This document shows positions 26,137 through 37,624 of a stretch of 64,000 bases of DNA, one piece after another. A model generated the notes under the pieces. That model saw only the letters and a program-made list of their open reading frames with translations, was not told the DNA's origin and searched no databases. A program made the translations under genes and the position numbers. The first letter of the stretch is position 1, and the number at the start of each line of letters is the position of its first letter. Source of the stretch: an uncultured Granulosicoccus sp. (GTDB lineage Bacteria; Pseudomonadota; Gammaproteobacteria; Granulosicoccales; Granulosicoccaceae); NCBI GenBank assembly GCA_947499955.1, contig CANMQI010000003.1:1-64000 (forward strand), in the 5' to 3' direction.

Positions 26137-27756
26137 TCAGGCTGAATCTGGCTGCAGTTCCCCTTCGTCCCAGTAGCCGATCAGAATGCCTGCCTCTTCC
26201 GCCCCACCATCCATGCCGATGATGTCCTGATCGCTCGTGGTGATTCGCTGATTCTGTTTTCTGCTCCAGGCAAATACCACGTCTTTCAAAGTGGCCAGAA
26301 TCTCGGCGTATTCAGCCTGATCACCCAGGTCGTACAGCTCCTCAGGATCATTTTCCAGATTGAAAAGCATCGGTTGAAAATTCTCCGCGTAAACGTATTT
26401 CCATTGCCTGCTCACCGCCATGATGAGCCTGCATTCCGACGGTGACTGCTTCAGTAATGACCGTGCCGGAGTTGCACTGTAATCGTACTCGGAAAATGCA
26501 AACTCCCGCCAATCATCCGGCGTGACGCCGTGCAACAAGGGCAACAGCGACCGTCCTTCCAGGCGGTGAGGAATGGCCTCGCCGCCAAAGTACTCCTGAA
26601 ACGTGGCAGCCAGATCTATGCCTTCCACAAGCTCTTCCGAGACCGTTCCTCGTGTCGCATCTGCTTCGGGTGATGGGTCGTAGACGATCAAGGGGACGCG
26701 TACGGAGGGGTCATGAAACAGCTCCTTCTCTCCCAGCCAGTGATCGCCCAGGTAATCGCCATGATCCGAGGTGAAGACGATCATCGTGTTATCCATCAAG
26801 TGCTTGTCTCGCATGAATGCAAGGAGATGCCCCATTTGATCATCGATCTGTTTGATCAGGCCCATATAGGCCGGCATGACGGTATTGCGCACCTCCTCAC
26901 GTGCAAAAGACTGGCTGACCCGTGCCTGCATGAAGGCGTCATACACCGGGTGCGGGTTCTGCCGTTCCTGTTCGCTGCGCACCGGCGGCAACCACGTCTC
27001 GGGCCCGTACATGTTGTGATAAGGTGCCGGCACGATGTAGGGCCAGTGTGGCTTGATGAACGACAGATGGCACAGCCAGGGACTGTCATCCGGGCGCTCG
27101 TTCACGAAGTCCATGAATCGCCGCGTCAGGTAGGGTGTCTCGCTGTCCTCCTCTGCCACATTGGCCGGGCGGTTGGAGTACTTCAGGAACCAGCCGAGTC
27201 CGCTCTCATCGGCATTGTCCGGCACCACCGCGTTGCTGCGAGTGTTCCAGGGATTCTCCTCGGTATAACCTCTGGTTCTCAGGTAATCGTTGTAGCGCGG
27301 GTTGGGTGCATAGCCGCTGTCAGGATGAAGTCCGTCATCGCGTTCGAACACATCAAACCCACATTCGGCCAGACGTGCCCCGATGACCGTGCCCTCATCG
27401 ATGCCGTAACGCTCCATGCCTTCCTTGTCGGCTTTCATATGCGTCTTGCCGACCAGCACCGTATCGACACCCAGTGGGCGAAGGTGATCACCCAGAGTGA
27501 GTTCACCCACTTTCAACGGGAAGTTGTTCCAGCTTGATCCGTGCGAGCGCACATACCGGCCCGTGTAGAAACTCATCCGGCTCGGCCCGCATATCGGTGA
27601 TTGAACGTACGCGCGGTTGAAGCGCACGCCCCTGGCTGCCAGCGCATCGATATTCGGTGTGTGCAGATGTGGGTGACCATAGCAGGACAGATAGTCCCAA
27701 CGCAGCTGGTCGCACATGATGAAGAGCACGTTCTTGTTGGGGGGCATTAACGACAT
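26137..27756 (-). CDS. Sulfatase (type I, Cys-type formylglycine)
   Basis: 539 residues, cytoplasmic by sequence (no signal peptide). The N-terminus NKNVLFIMCDQLRWDYLSCYG carries metal ligands. The active-site signature SPICGPSRMSFYTGR has Cys56, which must be converted to formylglycine by a sulfatase-modifying enzyme not seen in the window. VFTSDHGDYLGDHW near 295 completes the metal site. The family covers choline sulfatases, arylsulfatases and glycan sulfatases; no specific substrate can be assigned. ATG 27756 or 27747 (MPPNK) are both possible. The first 67 bases reappear almost exactly at 31131-31197, and a broken peptidase C26 gene lies just upstream. Confidence 0.9.
   Translation of the reverse strand: MSLMPPNKNVLFIMCDQLRWDYLSCYGHPHLHTPNIDALAARGVRFNRAYVQSPICGPSRMSFYTGRYVRSHGSSWNNFPLKVGELTLGDHLRPLGVDTVLVGKTHMKADKEGMERYGIDEGTVIGARLAECGFDVFERDDGLHPDSGYAPNPRYNDYLRTRGYTEENPWNTRSNAVVPDNADESGLGWFLKYSNRPANVAEEDSETPYLTRRFMDFVNERPDDSPWLCHLSFIKPHWPYIVPAPYHNMYGPETWLPPVRSEQERQNPHPVYDAFMQARVSQSFAREEVRNTVMPAYMGLIKQIDDQMGHLLAFMRDKHLMDNTMIVFTSDHGDYLGDHWLGEKELFHDPSVRVPLIVYDPSPEADATRGTVSEELVEGIDLAATFQEYFGGEAIPHRLEGRSLLPLLHGVTPDDWREFAFSEYDYSATPARSLLKQSPSECRLIMAVSRQWKYVYAENFQPMLFNLENDPEELYDLGDQAEYAEILATLKDVVFAWSRKQNQRITTSDQDIIGMDGGAEEAGILIGYWDEGELQPDSA
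27677..27743. repeat. 67-bp near-identical repeat at the sulfatase start, copy 1
   Basis: 67 bases covering the start of the intact sulfatase match 31131-31197 with one mismatch. The flanking upstream bases (GACCTGTTCCAGGTT versus GACCTGTTGCAGTTG) also resemble each other. This indicates a duplicated or paralogous sulfatase locus. Confidence 0.85.
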
Positions 27757-27821
27757 CTGACGAATGATTCAAGCGGTTCCGGGCAATGTCTTCAGGATAG
27801 ATCATTCACTACCTGTCGGGG

Positions 27822-28440
27822 TCATGGCTGAACCCGACCTGTTCCAGGTTGATGATCTACGCTTGTGCCAGTGCAGGCGTGTACAAAGTCATCCATGATG
27901 GAACGGTCGAGCGCAGTGAGTCTGTATTCGGGATGCCATTGCACCGCCAGACAATAGCCCTCGGTCTGGCCTTCGATGGCTTCGACCACGCCATCAGGCG
28001 CGACGGCTGAAATCACGAAACGCCCCGAGCCGCTGATAGCCTGACGGTGCAAGCTGTTGACTTGCGCTACAGAGTTCTGTGCCAACCCGGCAAGTCGCGT
28101 TCCGGCCTGCACTTGTATGTCATGTGCGATGCGGTCCGGAACATCGAAAGGCAGGTGTTCCTGCGCGGCCTCGACTTCAAGCGGAATACTCTGAATCAGG
28201 GTTCCGCCCAAATGCCAACCAATCATCTGCATACCATTGCAGATACCCGACAGCGGCCGCTGCGCCGCCAGGGCAGCCTCGATCAAACTCAATTCGAATT
28301 TGGTTCTTAGAGGTTATACCGTGACGTCCGGCGTGCCACCAGTGATCAGAAACCCATCGAAACAATCAACGTAGCGAGGAATGGCTGCCATGTCGTAGGG
28401 CAGTATGACCGGAATCCCTTCGAGCAGAGGACATCGTCGA
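27822..28440 (-). pseudogene. Peptidase C26 (gamma-glutamyl-GABA hydrolase-like), N-terminus lost and interrupted by a stop
   Basis: The glutamine-amidotransferase fold is clear: PVILPYDMAAIPRYVDCFDG and FLITGG, then the nucleophile motif LSGICNGMQMIG and the catalytic VQWHPEYRLTA. Between GGTPDV and RTKFELSLIEAALAAQ there is an in-frame TAA (28314-28316), where functional homologues have a longer loop, so a deletion probably created it. The first 50 or so residues are missing; at about 28430-28440 the sequence switches to an unrelated alpha/beta hydrolase. Such enzymes remove glutamate from gamma-glutamyl amines (PuuD). Confidence 0.75.
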
Positions 28441-28881
28441 AATGTTATAGGCCGGCGATATGGCCAGCAACGCATCAACCGGGCTGTTCTCATCCAGAGC
28501 AACCGTCATGGTCGCAATTGCACCGAGTGAATAACCAAGCAATACAACCCTGTCGTGTTCACGAGCTGCCTGTTCGGTCAGATAGCGCACCGTGTGGGTC
28601 CAGTCTTCATGGGTCACGGCCAGAAGATCACCGGCACACGTGCCATGACCTGGCAACAGCGCCGTGCGAGAGATATAGCACTGATTGCTCAGTGACTGTG
28701 CCAGGTCACGCATCGCGAATGCAGTATCCGATAAACCGTGCACCAGGATGGCAGTGCCCGCAACCTGTTCAGCGCAATGCTCCGCCGCCGGGTATTCACG
28801 AGGAGCGGCACGCTCTATCTCCTGTGCGGCCTGAGATGGATCATGCATCAGTAGAGACGAGGAACGTTTCGCAGAAGGCAT
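28430..28881 (-). pseudogene. Alpha/beta hydrolase, C-terminus lost at a deletion junction
   Basis: About 145 residues of an esterase-like protein: AILVHGLSDTAFAMRDLA, ALLPGHGTCAGDLLAVTHED and the nucleophile elbow VVLLGYSLGAIATMT. After LLAISPAYNI the homology ends and the DNA continues as a peptidase C26 gene in another frame. The catalytic Asp and His that should follow are absent, so the product cannot work. ATG 28881 (MPSAKRSSS) is the likely original start; frame-compatible starts exist up to 28923. Confidence 0.7.
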
Positions 28882-28977
28882 GAATTGTTTTCTGGTTTTG
28901 CAAGGGAGCAACATCGGGGTCAAGCCATGGGTTGAGGGACGACCAGGCCGCCCCGTGACGCCCCTCGTACACCCCTG

Positions 28978-29865
28978 TTATTCAGGATAACCGAATATGT
29001 CGTTATCGTTGGCCGACTCGGCGGGGACAGCCTCTTCGATATCCCAGTGCTCCACAATCTTGCCGTCATCATTGAAGCGAAAGATGTCGATGTAGCCGTT
29101 ACCCAGGTCTTCCGGATTGCTACCGTCGCGCTGCCGTGAATGAATCAGCACCATATCGCCCATGGCAATCGTTTTCGCTATGATGGTTTCGATCTGAAGC
29201 TGCATTCCACCCAACTCCTCGAGCAAGGCAATGAAGGCTGGCTTGCCGTCGGCAACCGTAGGATTATGCTGAATGTAGTCATCGGCAATATAATCCCGAG
29301 CCGCTGAAATATCATCCAGCTGACTGAAGACATTCAACACCGCAATGGCTCTTTCCCGATTCTGTTCCTTATCCTGCGTGGAGTAGACATCCGCTTTCGG
29401 GCCGGCATACAGGGTATTGGTATTGGCAGCCTCATCGGGGCTCTGCTGCGAATGGTCCCAGTGTTCGACCAGTTGACCGTTCTCGCGGCGCCAGATATCA
29501 ACATACACGTACTCCGCCCCACCGGAAAACCAGACCGAGTGAATGGCAACGTAGTCATCCTCCGCAATCGTTCGGTACGAACGGACTTTCGCGTCCGGGT
29601 CCTCTATCTGCTCTTTGGCAATCGCGGCCATCATGTTGCCGGGACCATCACCATAGGCGGGTGCGTGCTGGATATAGGTATCGCCGATATAACGACCGAA
29701 GTTGTTCAGATTTCGATAGACCAATACGTCCTGATAGAAGCCCTCTGCCAGGTCTATCGACTGCTGCGTCGCCTCAGAGATCTGCAGGGGCTGAGCCTGG
29801 GCGATGCTCGCATGACCGGCTGTCAGAGCCGCAGTGGCCAGCAATGCAAGAACGGTATTTTTCAT
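28978..29865 (-). CDS. Periplasmic protein with two SnoaL-like (NTF2 fold) domains
   Basis: 295 residues. The signal peptide MKNTVLALLATAALTAGHAS is cut near AQAQ. Two copies of a SnoaL-like domain follow, at about 30-155 and 165-290. Each contains a YIQH-x-P motif (IGDTYIQHAPAYGDG and IADDYIQHNPTVADG) and a closing VEHWD strand. NTF2-fold proteins bind or isomerise small hydrophobic molecules; no substrate is known for this group. ATG 29865 is preferred over upstream starts because it begins the signal peptide. It is divergent from a LysR regulator gene only 83 bp away. Confidence 0.82.
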   Translation of the reverse strand: MKNTVLALLATAALTAGHASIAQAQPLQISEATQQSIDLAEGFYQDVLVYRNLNNFGRYIGDTYIQHAPAYGDGPGNMMAAIAKEQIEDPDAKVRSYRTIAEDDYVAIHSVWFSGGAEYVYVDIWRRENGQLVEHWDHSQQSPDEAANTNTLYAGPKADVYSTQDKEQNRERAIAVLNVFSQLDDISAARDYIADDYIQHNPTVADGKPAFIALLEELGGMQLQIETIIAKTIAMGDMVLIHSRQRDGSNPEDLGNGYIDIFRFNDDGKIVEHWDIEEAVPAESANDNDIFGYPE

Positions 29866-29948
29866 GGCGGTGTCTTTCCTCGGAAATAAGCTCGCCACCA
29901 TAGCAATTGGCGATATCATCGTTGAACTACCTGTTCTGAATAGCTGCC

Positions 29949-30878
29949 ATGCATAAAACCGATCATTTGAAACTGGATGGCAAGATCCTGCAGCTATTTG
30001 TCACCGTCCACGACACGGGTTCCATTTCTGCAACGGCCGAACTGTTTTCGATGAACCAGTCGAGTGTGAGCCACGCCATGGACAAGCTGAGGACAATCGT
30101 CGGAGACCCCCTGTTCGTGAAAGCCGGCCGCGGCATCGCACCCACTCCCCGTGCAGACGCCTTGTACCTTCAGGCAAAATCCATTCTGAGTGCCATGGAG
30201 ATATTCGTTGCATCTCCCGAATACGACCCTGCGTCGGACCATTTGCCTTTCGTGATATTTGCCACCGATTACGAAGTGCAGACCGTTGTTTCACCCTTGA
30301 TGGAAAGAATGCAACTGCTCGCACCCGGTGTGGATGTCCGGATCAGGCAGACACCATCGAGTGGTGCTCTGGCGGAGAGCTTGCGACGCGATGAAGCCGA
30401 CCTTGCCATCAGCCCATCCCTGCACAGCGGAGAATCGGACCTGAAACAGCAGACCCTGTATGAAGACGTGGATGTGTGTTATTTCGATGCCAGCTGCAGG
30501 GAGGCGCCCTGCACACTTGAGCAGTACCAACTGGCCACCCATGTCAACGTCGTACTGGGCTCGACACGAAACCGGGAAATAGACGATCTGCTGAGACGGC
30601 AGGAGACGACACGTCGCGTCGGTATCGAATGTTCGACATTTGCCAGCGTGGCGACATTGGTGTGCGGGTCAGGATACATCGCCACACTGCCTGCCAGACT
30701 ATCGGACAATCTGTTCAGTGTTCTGGACAGCTGCCCACCACCGGTTGAACTGGCACCCTTCAGGATCGTGCAGACCTGGCATGAACGACATACCGATTCC
30801 AGCCGGCATCAATGGTTCAGAAGGCTGGTGAAATCGGTGTCAGAGGCTGCGCCGTCAAACCCCGATTCCACCCAGTGA
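29949..30878 (+). CDS. LysR-family transcriptional regulator
   Basis: 309 residues. The N-terminal helix-turn-helix is ILQLFVTVHDTGSISATAEL with SSVSHAMDKLRTIVGDPLF (about 12-70). The periplasmic-binding-protein-like effector domain fills residues 95-300. Divergent from the SnoaL-domain gene, which is its likely target. Confidence 0.9.
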   Translation: MHKTDHLKLDGKILQLFVTVHDTGSISATAELFSMNQSSVSHAMDKLRTIVGDPLFVKAGRGIAPTPRADALYLQAKSILSAMEIFVASPEYDPASDHLPFVIFATDYEVQTVVSPLMERMQLLAPGVDVRIRQTPSSGALAESLRRDEADLAISPSLHSGESDLKQQTLYEDVDVCYFDASCREAPCTLEQYQLATHVNVVLGSTRNREIDDLLRRQETTRRVGIECSTFASVATLVCGSGYIATLPARLSDNLFSVLDSCPPPVELAPFRIVQTWHERHTDSSRHQWFRRLVKSVSEAAPSNPDSTQ

Positions 30879-30907
30879 GCGCCAGGGGCAAGAACAGATC
30901 GAGCTGA

Positions 30908-31219
30908 TTAATCCAGTGCAGGCCCACACGCCTCCAACACCGAGTCGAGCGTATTCAGCAGCAGATCGGCATTCGCCTTCGAGAAAGGCATCGGTGGCCT
31001 GATCTTGAGCGTGTTGTAGTGGATGCCCAGCTTGTTCAGCAGTATGCCCCGACGCCGCATCTCGTTGGCAACACGAGTCGCATGATTGGTGGCCGGCGCC
31101 TTGGTCACACGATCGGTCACAAGCTCTGCGCCATAGCAGGACAGATGGTCCCAACGCAGCTGGTCGCACATGATGAAGAGCACGTTCTTGTTGGGGGCCG
31201 TCTTGTTTTCAGTGGGCAT
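30908..31219 (-). pseudogene. Sulfatase N-terminus fused in frame to class III aminotransferase C-terminus
   Basis: The 103-codon frame starts like a sulfatase (NKNVLFIMCDQLRWDHLSCYG), then switches at LSCYG-AELVTDR to the end of a class III (PLP) aminotransferase: VTKAPATNHATRVANEMRRR and KIRPPMPFSKANADLLLNTL. Neither part keeps a catalytic centre. I infer a large in-frame deletion joining two genes that once lay in the same orientation. The 5' part is nearly identical in DNA to the intact sulfatase start at 27.7 kb. Confidence 0.8.
31131..31197. repeat. 67-bp near-identical repeat at a sulfatase start, copy 2
   Basis: Matches 27677-27743 with one mismatch. The homology stops at the deletion junction in the fused pseudogene. 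Confidence 0.85.
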
Positions 31220-31265
31220 GCTTGAATCCGACCTGTTGCAGTTGCTGATCGTTATGATCGGACGC

Positions 31266-32159
31266 TCACGACATAGCCGGGGACATATGTCGTGCGTCGC
31301 TCCACTGTCGGGGCGACTGCCCATGAAGGCGTTTGAACTCTCGGCTGAACTGAGAGGGACTCACATAACCCACGTCCATGGCCGCTTCGGTTACTGACAT
31401 GCCCCCGGCAATCTTCATCGCAGCGTTGTTGAGGCGCATCGATTTCACGAACTGGATCGGGGACATGGTTGTGGCCAGTTTGAACTTGCGATGAAACACG
31501 GCTCGGCTCATGCCTGCGCGTATGGCCATGTCGTCGATCGAGATCGGTGCATCCAGATTGGACGATACGTGCGCAATGGACCGGGCAATGGCGTTGCCGG
31601 CGCCGAAGGCCTGTCGCGCGAAGATGCCCGCCTCGCCTTTCAGGATCGCGTAATACAGTTCTCGCAATCGCGCAGCTCCCAGTACCGCCGTATCGGTTCG
31701 GTTGGCACCGAGTTGCAACAGTCTCAGCAGCGCATCCAGAAACGCCTCATCCCAGTGTGCAAGCCTGACACCCTGTGCGGACAGGGGCTCTTTGGCCTTT
31801 GGTGTCACACTCCCTGTGTTTTCCATCTCCATGGACAGTTCGGCCATCACGCGCTGATCGAGAGACACCAGGACGCCATACAAAGGCTCTGCCGGTGATG
31901 CGTCAGGTGTCCCCGCCTGCACCGGCATCGACACCGGACAGCACAGATACTGACTGCTGTCATAGGTATATCGCTTGCCATCCAGCACCGCTTCCTTCGA
32001 CCCGCTGACAACGGCGACGACACAGGGTTCATAGACCGCTGGGGTGCAAGGGATGGGTGTGCTTGCCCGGAACAGCGTAACGCCTTTCACGCCGGTCTCC
32101 AACAGGCCGTCCTCGTGGATCCGGCCTTCGAGAAGGTGCTTGATCTGTTGTCTGCTCAT
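31266..32159 (-). CDS. AraC-family transcriptional regulator
   Basis: 297 residues. The N-terminal cupin-like ligand domain (about 10-180) belongs to the AraC_N type, with VYEPCVVAVVSGSKEAVLDG and SQYLCCPVSMPV. The C-terminal AraC helix-turn-helix pair (about 195-290) has ISIDDMAIRAGMSRAVFHRK and DVGYVSPSQFSREFKRLHG. It is divergent from an SDR gene 169 bp away, a common arrangement in which the regulator controls the oxidoreductase. Confidence 0.92.
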   Translation of the reverse strand: MSRQQIKHLLEGRIHEDGLLETGVKGVTLFRASTPIPCTPAVYEPCVVAVVSGSKEAVLDGKRYTYDSSQYLCCPVSMPVQAGTPDASPAEPLYGVLVSLDQRVMAELSMEMENTGSVTPKAKEPLSAQGVRLAHWDEAFLDALLRLLQLGANRTDTAVLGAARLRELYYAILKGEAGIFARQAFGAGNAIARSIAHVSSNLDAPISIDDMAIRAGMSRAVFHRKFKLATTMSPIQFVKSMRLNNAAMKIAGGMSVTEAAMDVGYVSPSQFSREFKRLHGQSPRQWSDARHMSPAMS

Positions 32160-32328
32160 CCGGCTATTCTAATCCCACCCACAAGACGAAAACAACCAGA
32201 TAGATACAATCGGGCAAGTATTCAACACGATTTCGTCTTTTTTGAGGCCCAGGTGAGACTACCATGCTCACACAGCAACACAATCCCCATTTTGCGGCCC
32301 ACTGGCCGCCGCCCACAGGAGCGGTAAC

Positions 32329-33276
32329 ATGAAAGACACTCGATTCGGACCCAAGGGCTGGACGCCGGAGCGCCTCGGCTCGCTCGCCGGCAAGACCTTT
32401 GTCATCACCGGCGCCAATGCAGGCGCAGGCTTTCAGGCCACGCGCATTCTTCTGTCCAAGGGCGCAAAGGTGGTGATGCTCAACCGCAGCGCCGAGAAGT
32501 CAATCGCCGCGCTCAACGAGCTGAAAGAGGAATTCGGTGCCAGCGCTGACGTAAGCTTTGTCCGCATGGACCTCGCCGAGCTTGCCAGTGTGCGTGACGC
32601 GGCGGCGCAACTGCTCGAGAACATACCGCAAATCGACGCGCTGATCTGCAATGCCGCCATTGCACAGGTGCCAACGCAAAAACTCACCGTTGACGGGTTC
32701 GAAAGCCAGCTTGGCACCAACCACTACGGCCATTTCGTGCTTTGCGGCATGCTCTTCGATCGTATCGAGGCATCAACAGGTCGGATCGTGGTCGTGGCCA
32801 GCCTTGGCTACAAACTCGGTATCAGGACAATTCAGTTCGACGACATGAACTGGGACAAGAACTACAGTGCCAACCCCGTTTACAGCCAAAGCAAGTTGGC
32901 CCAGATGATGTTCGCCTACGAATTGCAGGATCGGGTCAAGGCTGCGAACAAGAACGTCAACGTGTATGTCTGCCATCCTGGCGCGTCGGCGACGTCCTTG
33001 ATCAGCACCAGCGGTGGTCCTGTGACGCGGCTGGCCTGGTGGCTCATGACCAAGACACCCATGGTGCAAACCGCGGAAAAAGGGGCTTATCCCGAAGTCA
33101 TGTGCGCAACGGAGAACGAACTGGACGAGCGCGCCCTTCACGGCCCCACGGGTCGTATGGAAGCAACCGGCCCTGTCGGCAAAGGTACACTGCAACCGCA
33201 CGCCTACGACAAGGCAGTCATGACAAGGCTGTGGGATGTCTCCGAGAAGGCTACCGGTTTCAGCTGGAGCGTTTGA
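32329..33276 (+). CDS. Short-chain dehydrogenase/reductase (protochlorophyllide/retinol type)
   Basis: 315 residues. The nucleotide motif is VITGANAGAGFQATRILLSK, LICNAAIAQ follows, and the catalytic pair is in YSQSKLAQMM (Tyr and Lys) with the Ser in VVVASLG. The length and the C-terminal CHPGASATSL fit the retinol/protochlorophyllide reductase-like branch, which acts on diverse lipophilic carbonyls. The likely regulator is the divergent AraC protein. Confidence 0.88.
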   Translation: MKDTRFGPKGWTPERLGSLAGKTFVITGANAGAGFQATRILLSKGAKVVMLNRSAEKSIAALNELKEEFGASADVSFVRMDLAELASVRDAAAQLLENIPQIDALICNAAIAQVPTQKLTVDGFESQLGTNHYGHFVLCGMLFDRIEASTGRIVVVASLGYKLGIRTIQFDDMNWDKNYSANPVYSQSKLAQMMFAYELQDRVKAANKNVNVYVCHPGASATSLISTSGGPVTRLAWWLMTKTPMVQTAEKGAYPEVMCATENELDERALHGPTGRMEATGPVGKGTLQPHAYDKAVMTRLWDVSEKATGFSWSV

Positions 33277-33306
33277 TCGAGTGATTACCCTCGTGCCTCA
33301 CACACT

Positions 33307-33324
33307 GGCAGCGAGGACGCTGCC
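33307..33324. terminator. Hairpin after the SDR gene
   Basis: GGCAGCG (33307-33313), loop AGGA, CGCTGCC (33318-33324). A perfect 7-bp stem 31 bp past the SDR stop, without a T-run. Confidence 0.45.
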
Positions 33325-33409
33325 ACCGCTCGTCTGCTCGGCGAAGCTGGCATTGTCTGGTGCCCCGGCGCGACATCGTCAATAGCGCCGTGTCCGTTAC
33401 AGAACATGT

Positions 33410-33446
33410 CGGTGTTGCCACGAGCAAGTGGCTCGAGGCAACACCG
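33410..33446. terminator. Long hairpin between convergent SDR and pgm genes
   Basis: CGGTGTTGCC pairs with GGCAACACCG (10 bp). After one A-A mismatch, CGAGC pairs with GCTCG around the loop AAGTG. The 37-nt symmetric structure sits between convergent genes and could act in both directions. No T-run is present, so it may be an mRNA end protector. Confidence 0.6.
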
Positions 33447-33469
33447 GCATCTTGTGACAGATGACGCCC

Positions 33470-35116
<1,647 letters not shown>

Positions 35117-35259
35117 TCACATCCTCCAATGGCTGGGTGTCGATCTCCTGGCAACCGGTCCTGGTCAGTGTGTTGCGCTGGAGGATTCCACGTTGATATG
35201 GAAGAATAGCAGCGTTCCGGGTATCAGTGAACCGGAGATATCAACTGCACCGGAGCCCC

Positions 35260-36312
35260 ATGGACAAGCCCTCTCTGCCCGACTTCATCACCGGCCCTGC
35301 CGCCTGGACAGGTTCACGGATGCAGGCCGACCCCGAGCAGTGGCTGGTGCATCTGTCAGCGCGGGATGTCGCCGAACTGGAAGCTGCGGCCAGACACTAC
35401 CTGTCGCTCGGTCGTGATATCGGTGAAATCACGCAGGCAGATTTCCCACTGAACCGTTTTGCCCAACATCTGCAGGCACTGAAGGACAAGCTGATTCATG
35501 GCATCGGCTTCGAGCTCATTCGAGGATTGCCCACCGATAACTACTCTCAGGAAATGGCGGCAACCCTCTTCTGCGGTGTGGGTGCCCACCTGGGTTTGGC
35601 GCGCTCCCAGAATGCGGCGGGGCATATCCTCGGACATGTGCGCAATATCGGCGCCGATCCGAACGATCCCAACGCCCGCATCTACCAGACCAGTGCGCGC
35701 CAGAGCTTTCATACCGACAGTGCCGATGTCGTCGGCCTGCTGTGCCTGCGTGAAGGCATGGAGGGCGGCGATTCCCTGCTGGTCAGCGCAGAATCCATCT
35801 ACAACCGGATGAAGGCCGAGCGCCCTGACCTGCTGGACAGACTGTTCGACCCCATTGCCACCGATCGACGAGGCGAGATTCCGGACGGCATGCAACCGTT
35901 CATGACGATACCGCCGCTGTCCTGGCACAAGGGCAAGCTGACCGTATTCTATCAGCGCCAGTACATCGATAGCGCGCAGCGCTTCGCGGATGCGCTGCGC
36001 CTCACTGCGGAGCATATCGAGGCCCTGGATCTGTTCGACAGGCTGGCCAATGATGCGGATCTGCACCTGAGCATGCGCCTGCAACCGGGCGACATGCAAT
36101 TTGTCTACAACCACGCACAATTGCATGACCGCACAGCCTTTACCGACTGGCCCGACGCCGCCCAACGTCGCCACCTGTTGCGCCTGTGGTTGTCAATCGA
36201 TGGCGATCGTGAATTGCCCGAATGCTTCACGCAGCGCTACGGCAGTATCGAAGTCGGTAATCGCGGGGGGATCATCACCCGCGAGACCCGGCTACATGCG
36301 CCGCTGGACTAG
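35260..36312 (+). CDS. TauD/TfdA-like Fe(II)/2-oxoglutarate-dependent oxygenase
   Basis: About 350 residues. The iron triad is His151 and Asp153 in SFHTDSADVVGLL and His289 in NHAQLHDRTAF, and the 2-oxoglutarate Arg lies in RRHLLRLWLSIDG. The C-terminal half is typical TauD fold. The substrate is unknown; family members hydroxylate small acids, sulfonates and betaines. ATG 35260 (GGAG 4 nt upstream) is preferred to the GTG at 35227. The closest downstream gene on this strand is tdh. Confidence 0.85.
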   Translation: MDKPSLPDFITGPAAWTGSRMQADPEQWLVHLSARDVAELEAAARHYLSLGRDIGEITQADFPLNRFAQHLQALKDKLIHGIGFELIRGLPTDNYSQEMAATLFCGVGAHLGLARSQNAAGHILGHVRNIGADPNDPNARIYQTSARQSFHTDSADVVGLLCLREGMEGGDSLLVSAESIYNRMKAERPDLLDRLFDPIATDRRGEIPDGMQPFMTIPPLSWHKGKLTVFYQRQYIDSAQRFADALRLTAEHIEALDLFDRLANDADLHLSMRLQPGDMQFVYNHAQLHDRTAFTDWPDAAQRRHLLRLWLSIDGDRELPECFTQRYGSIEVGNRGGIITRETRLHAPLD

Positions 36313-36344
36313 AGATCGGCGTTGTTGAGCGCACCGGGCGCACC

Positions 36345-36574
36345 TTGCCTGCCGATCAGTCAGCTGTCATCCTGCACGAAGCCGATACTCTCCGGGTGCT
36401 CGGCGTCATACGCAGCTGCTCGAAAAGCGTGTACGTTGCACCCTTCAGCTTTGCCGTTGTGCCGCGCGGGCGGGACCGGAATGCTGCACAGATGTCTGCG
36501 GCGCGTTGTCGCGAAGAACAGAAATGGGCAATCGATGCGTTCATCAACGTCGGCCGCCAAATGGAGATCATGAA

Positions 36575-36578
<4 letters not shown>
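36345..36578 (+). CDS. Possible small protein translationally coupled to tdh
   Basis: A TTG-started 77-codon frame whose TGA overlaps the tdh ATG (ATGA). The C-terminal part, [20 protein letters not shown], could form an amphipathic helix. No family is recognised, the start is weak and another frame also spans this 262-bp gap, so it may not be real. Confidence 0.25.

Positions 36579-37620
<1,042 letters not shown>

Positions 37621-37624
<4 letters not shown>

Noticed and set aside
26713..27537. 274-codon plus-strand frame
   Set aside because: Antisense of the sulfatase gene; the minus strand holds the active-site signature and the plus frame matches nothing.
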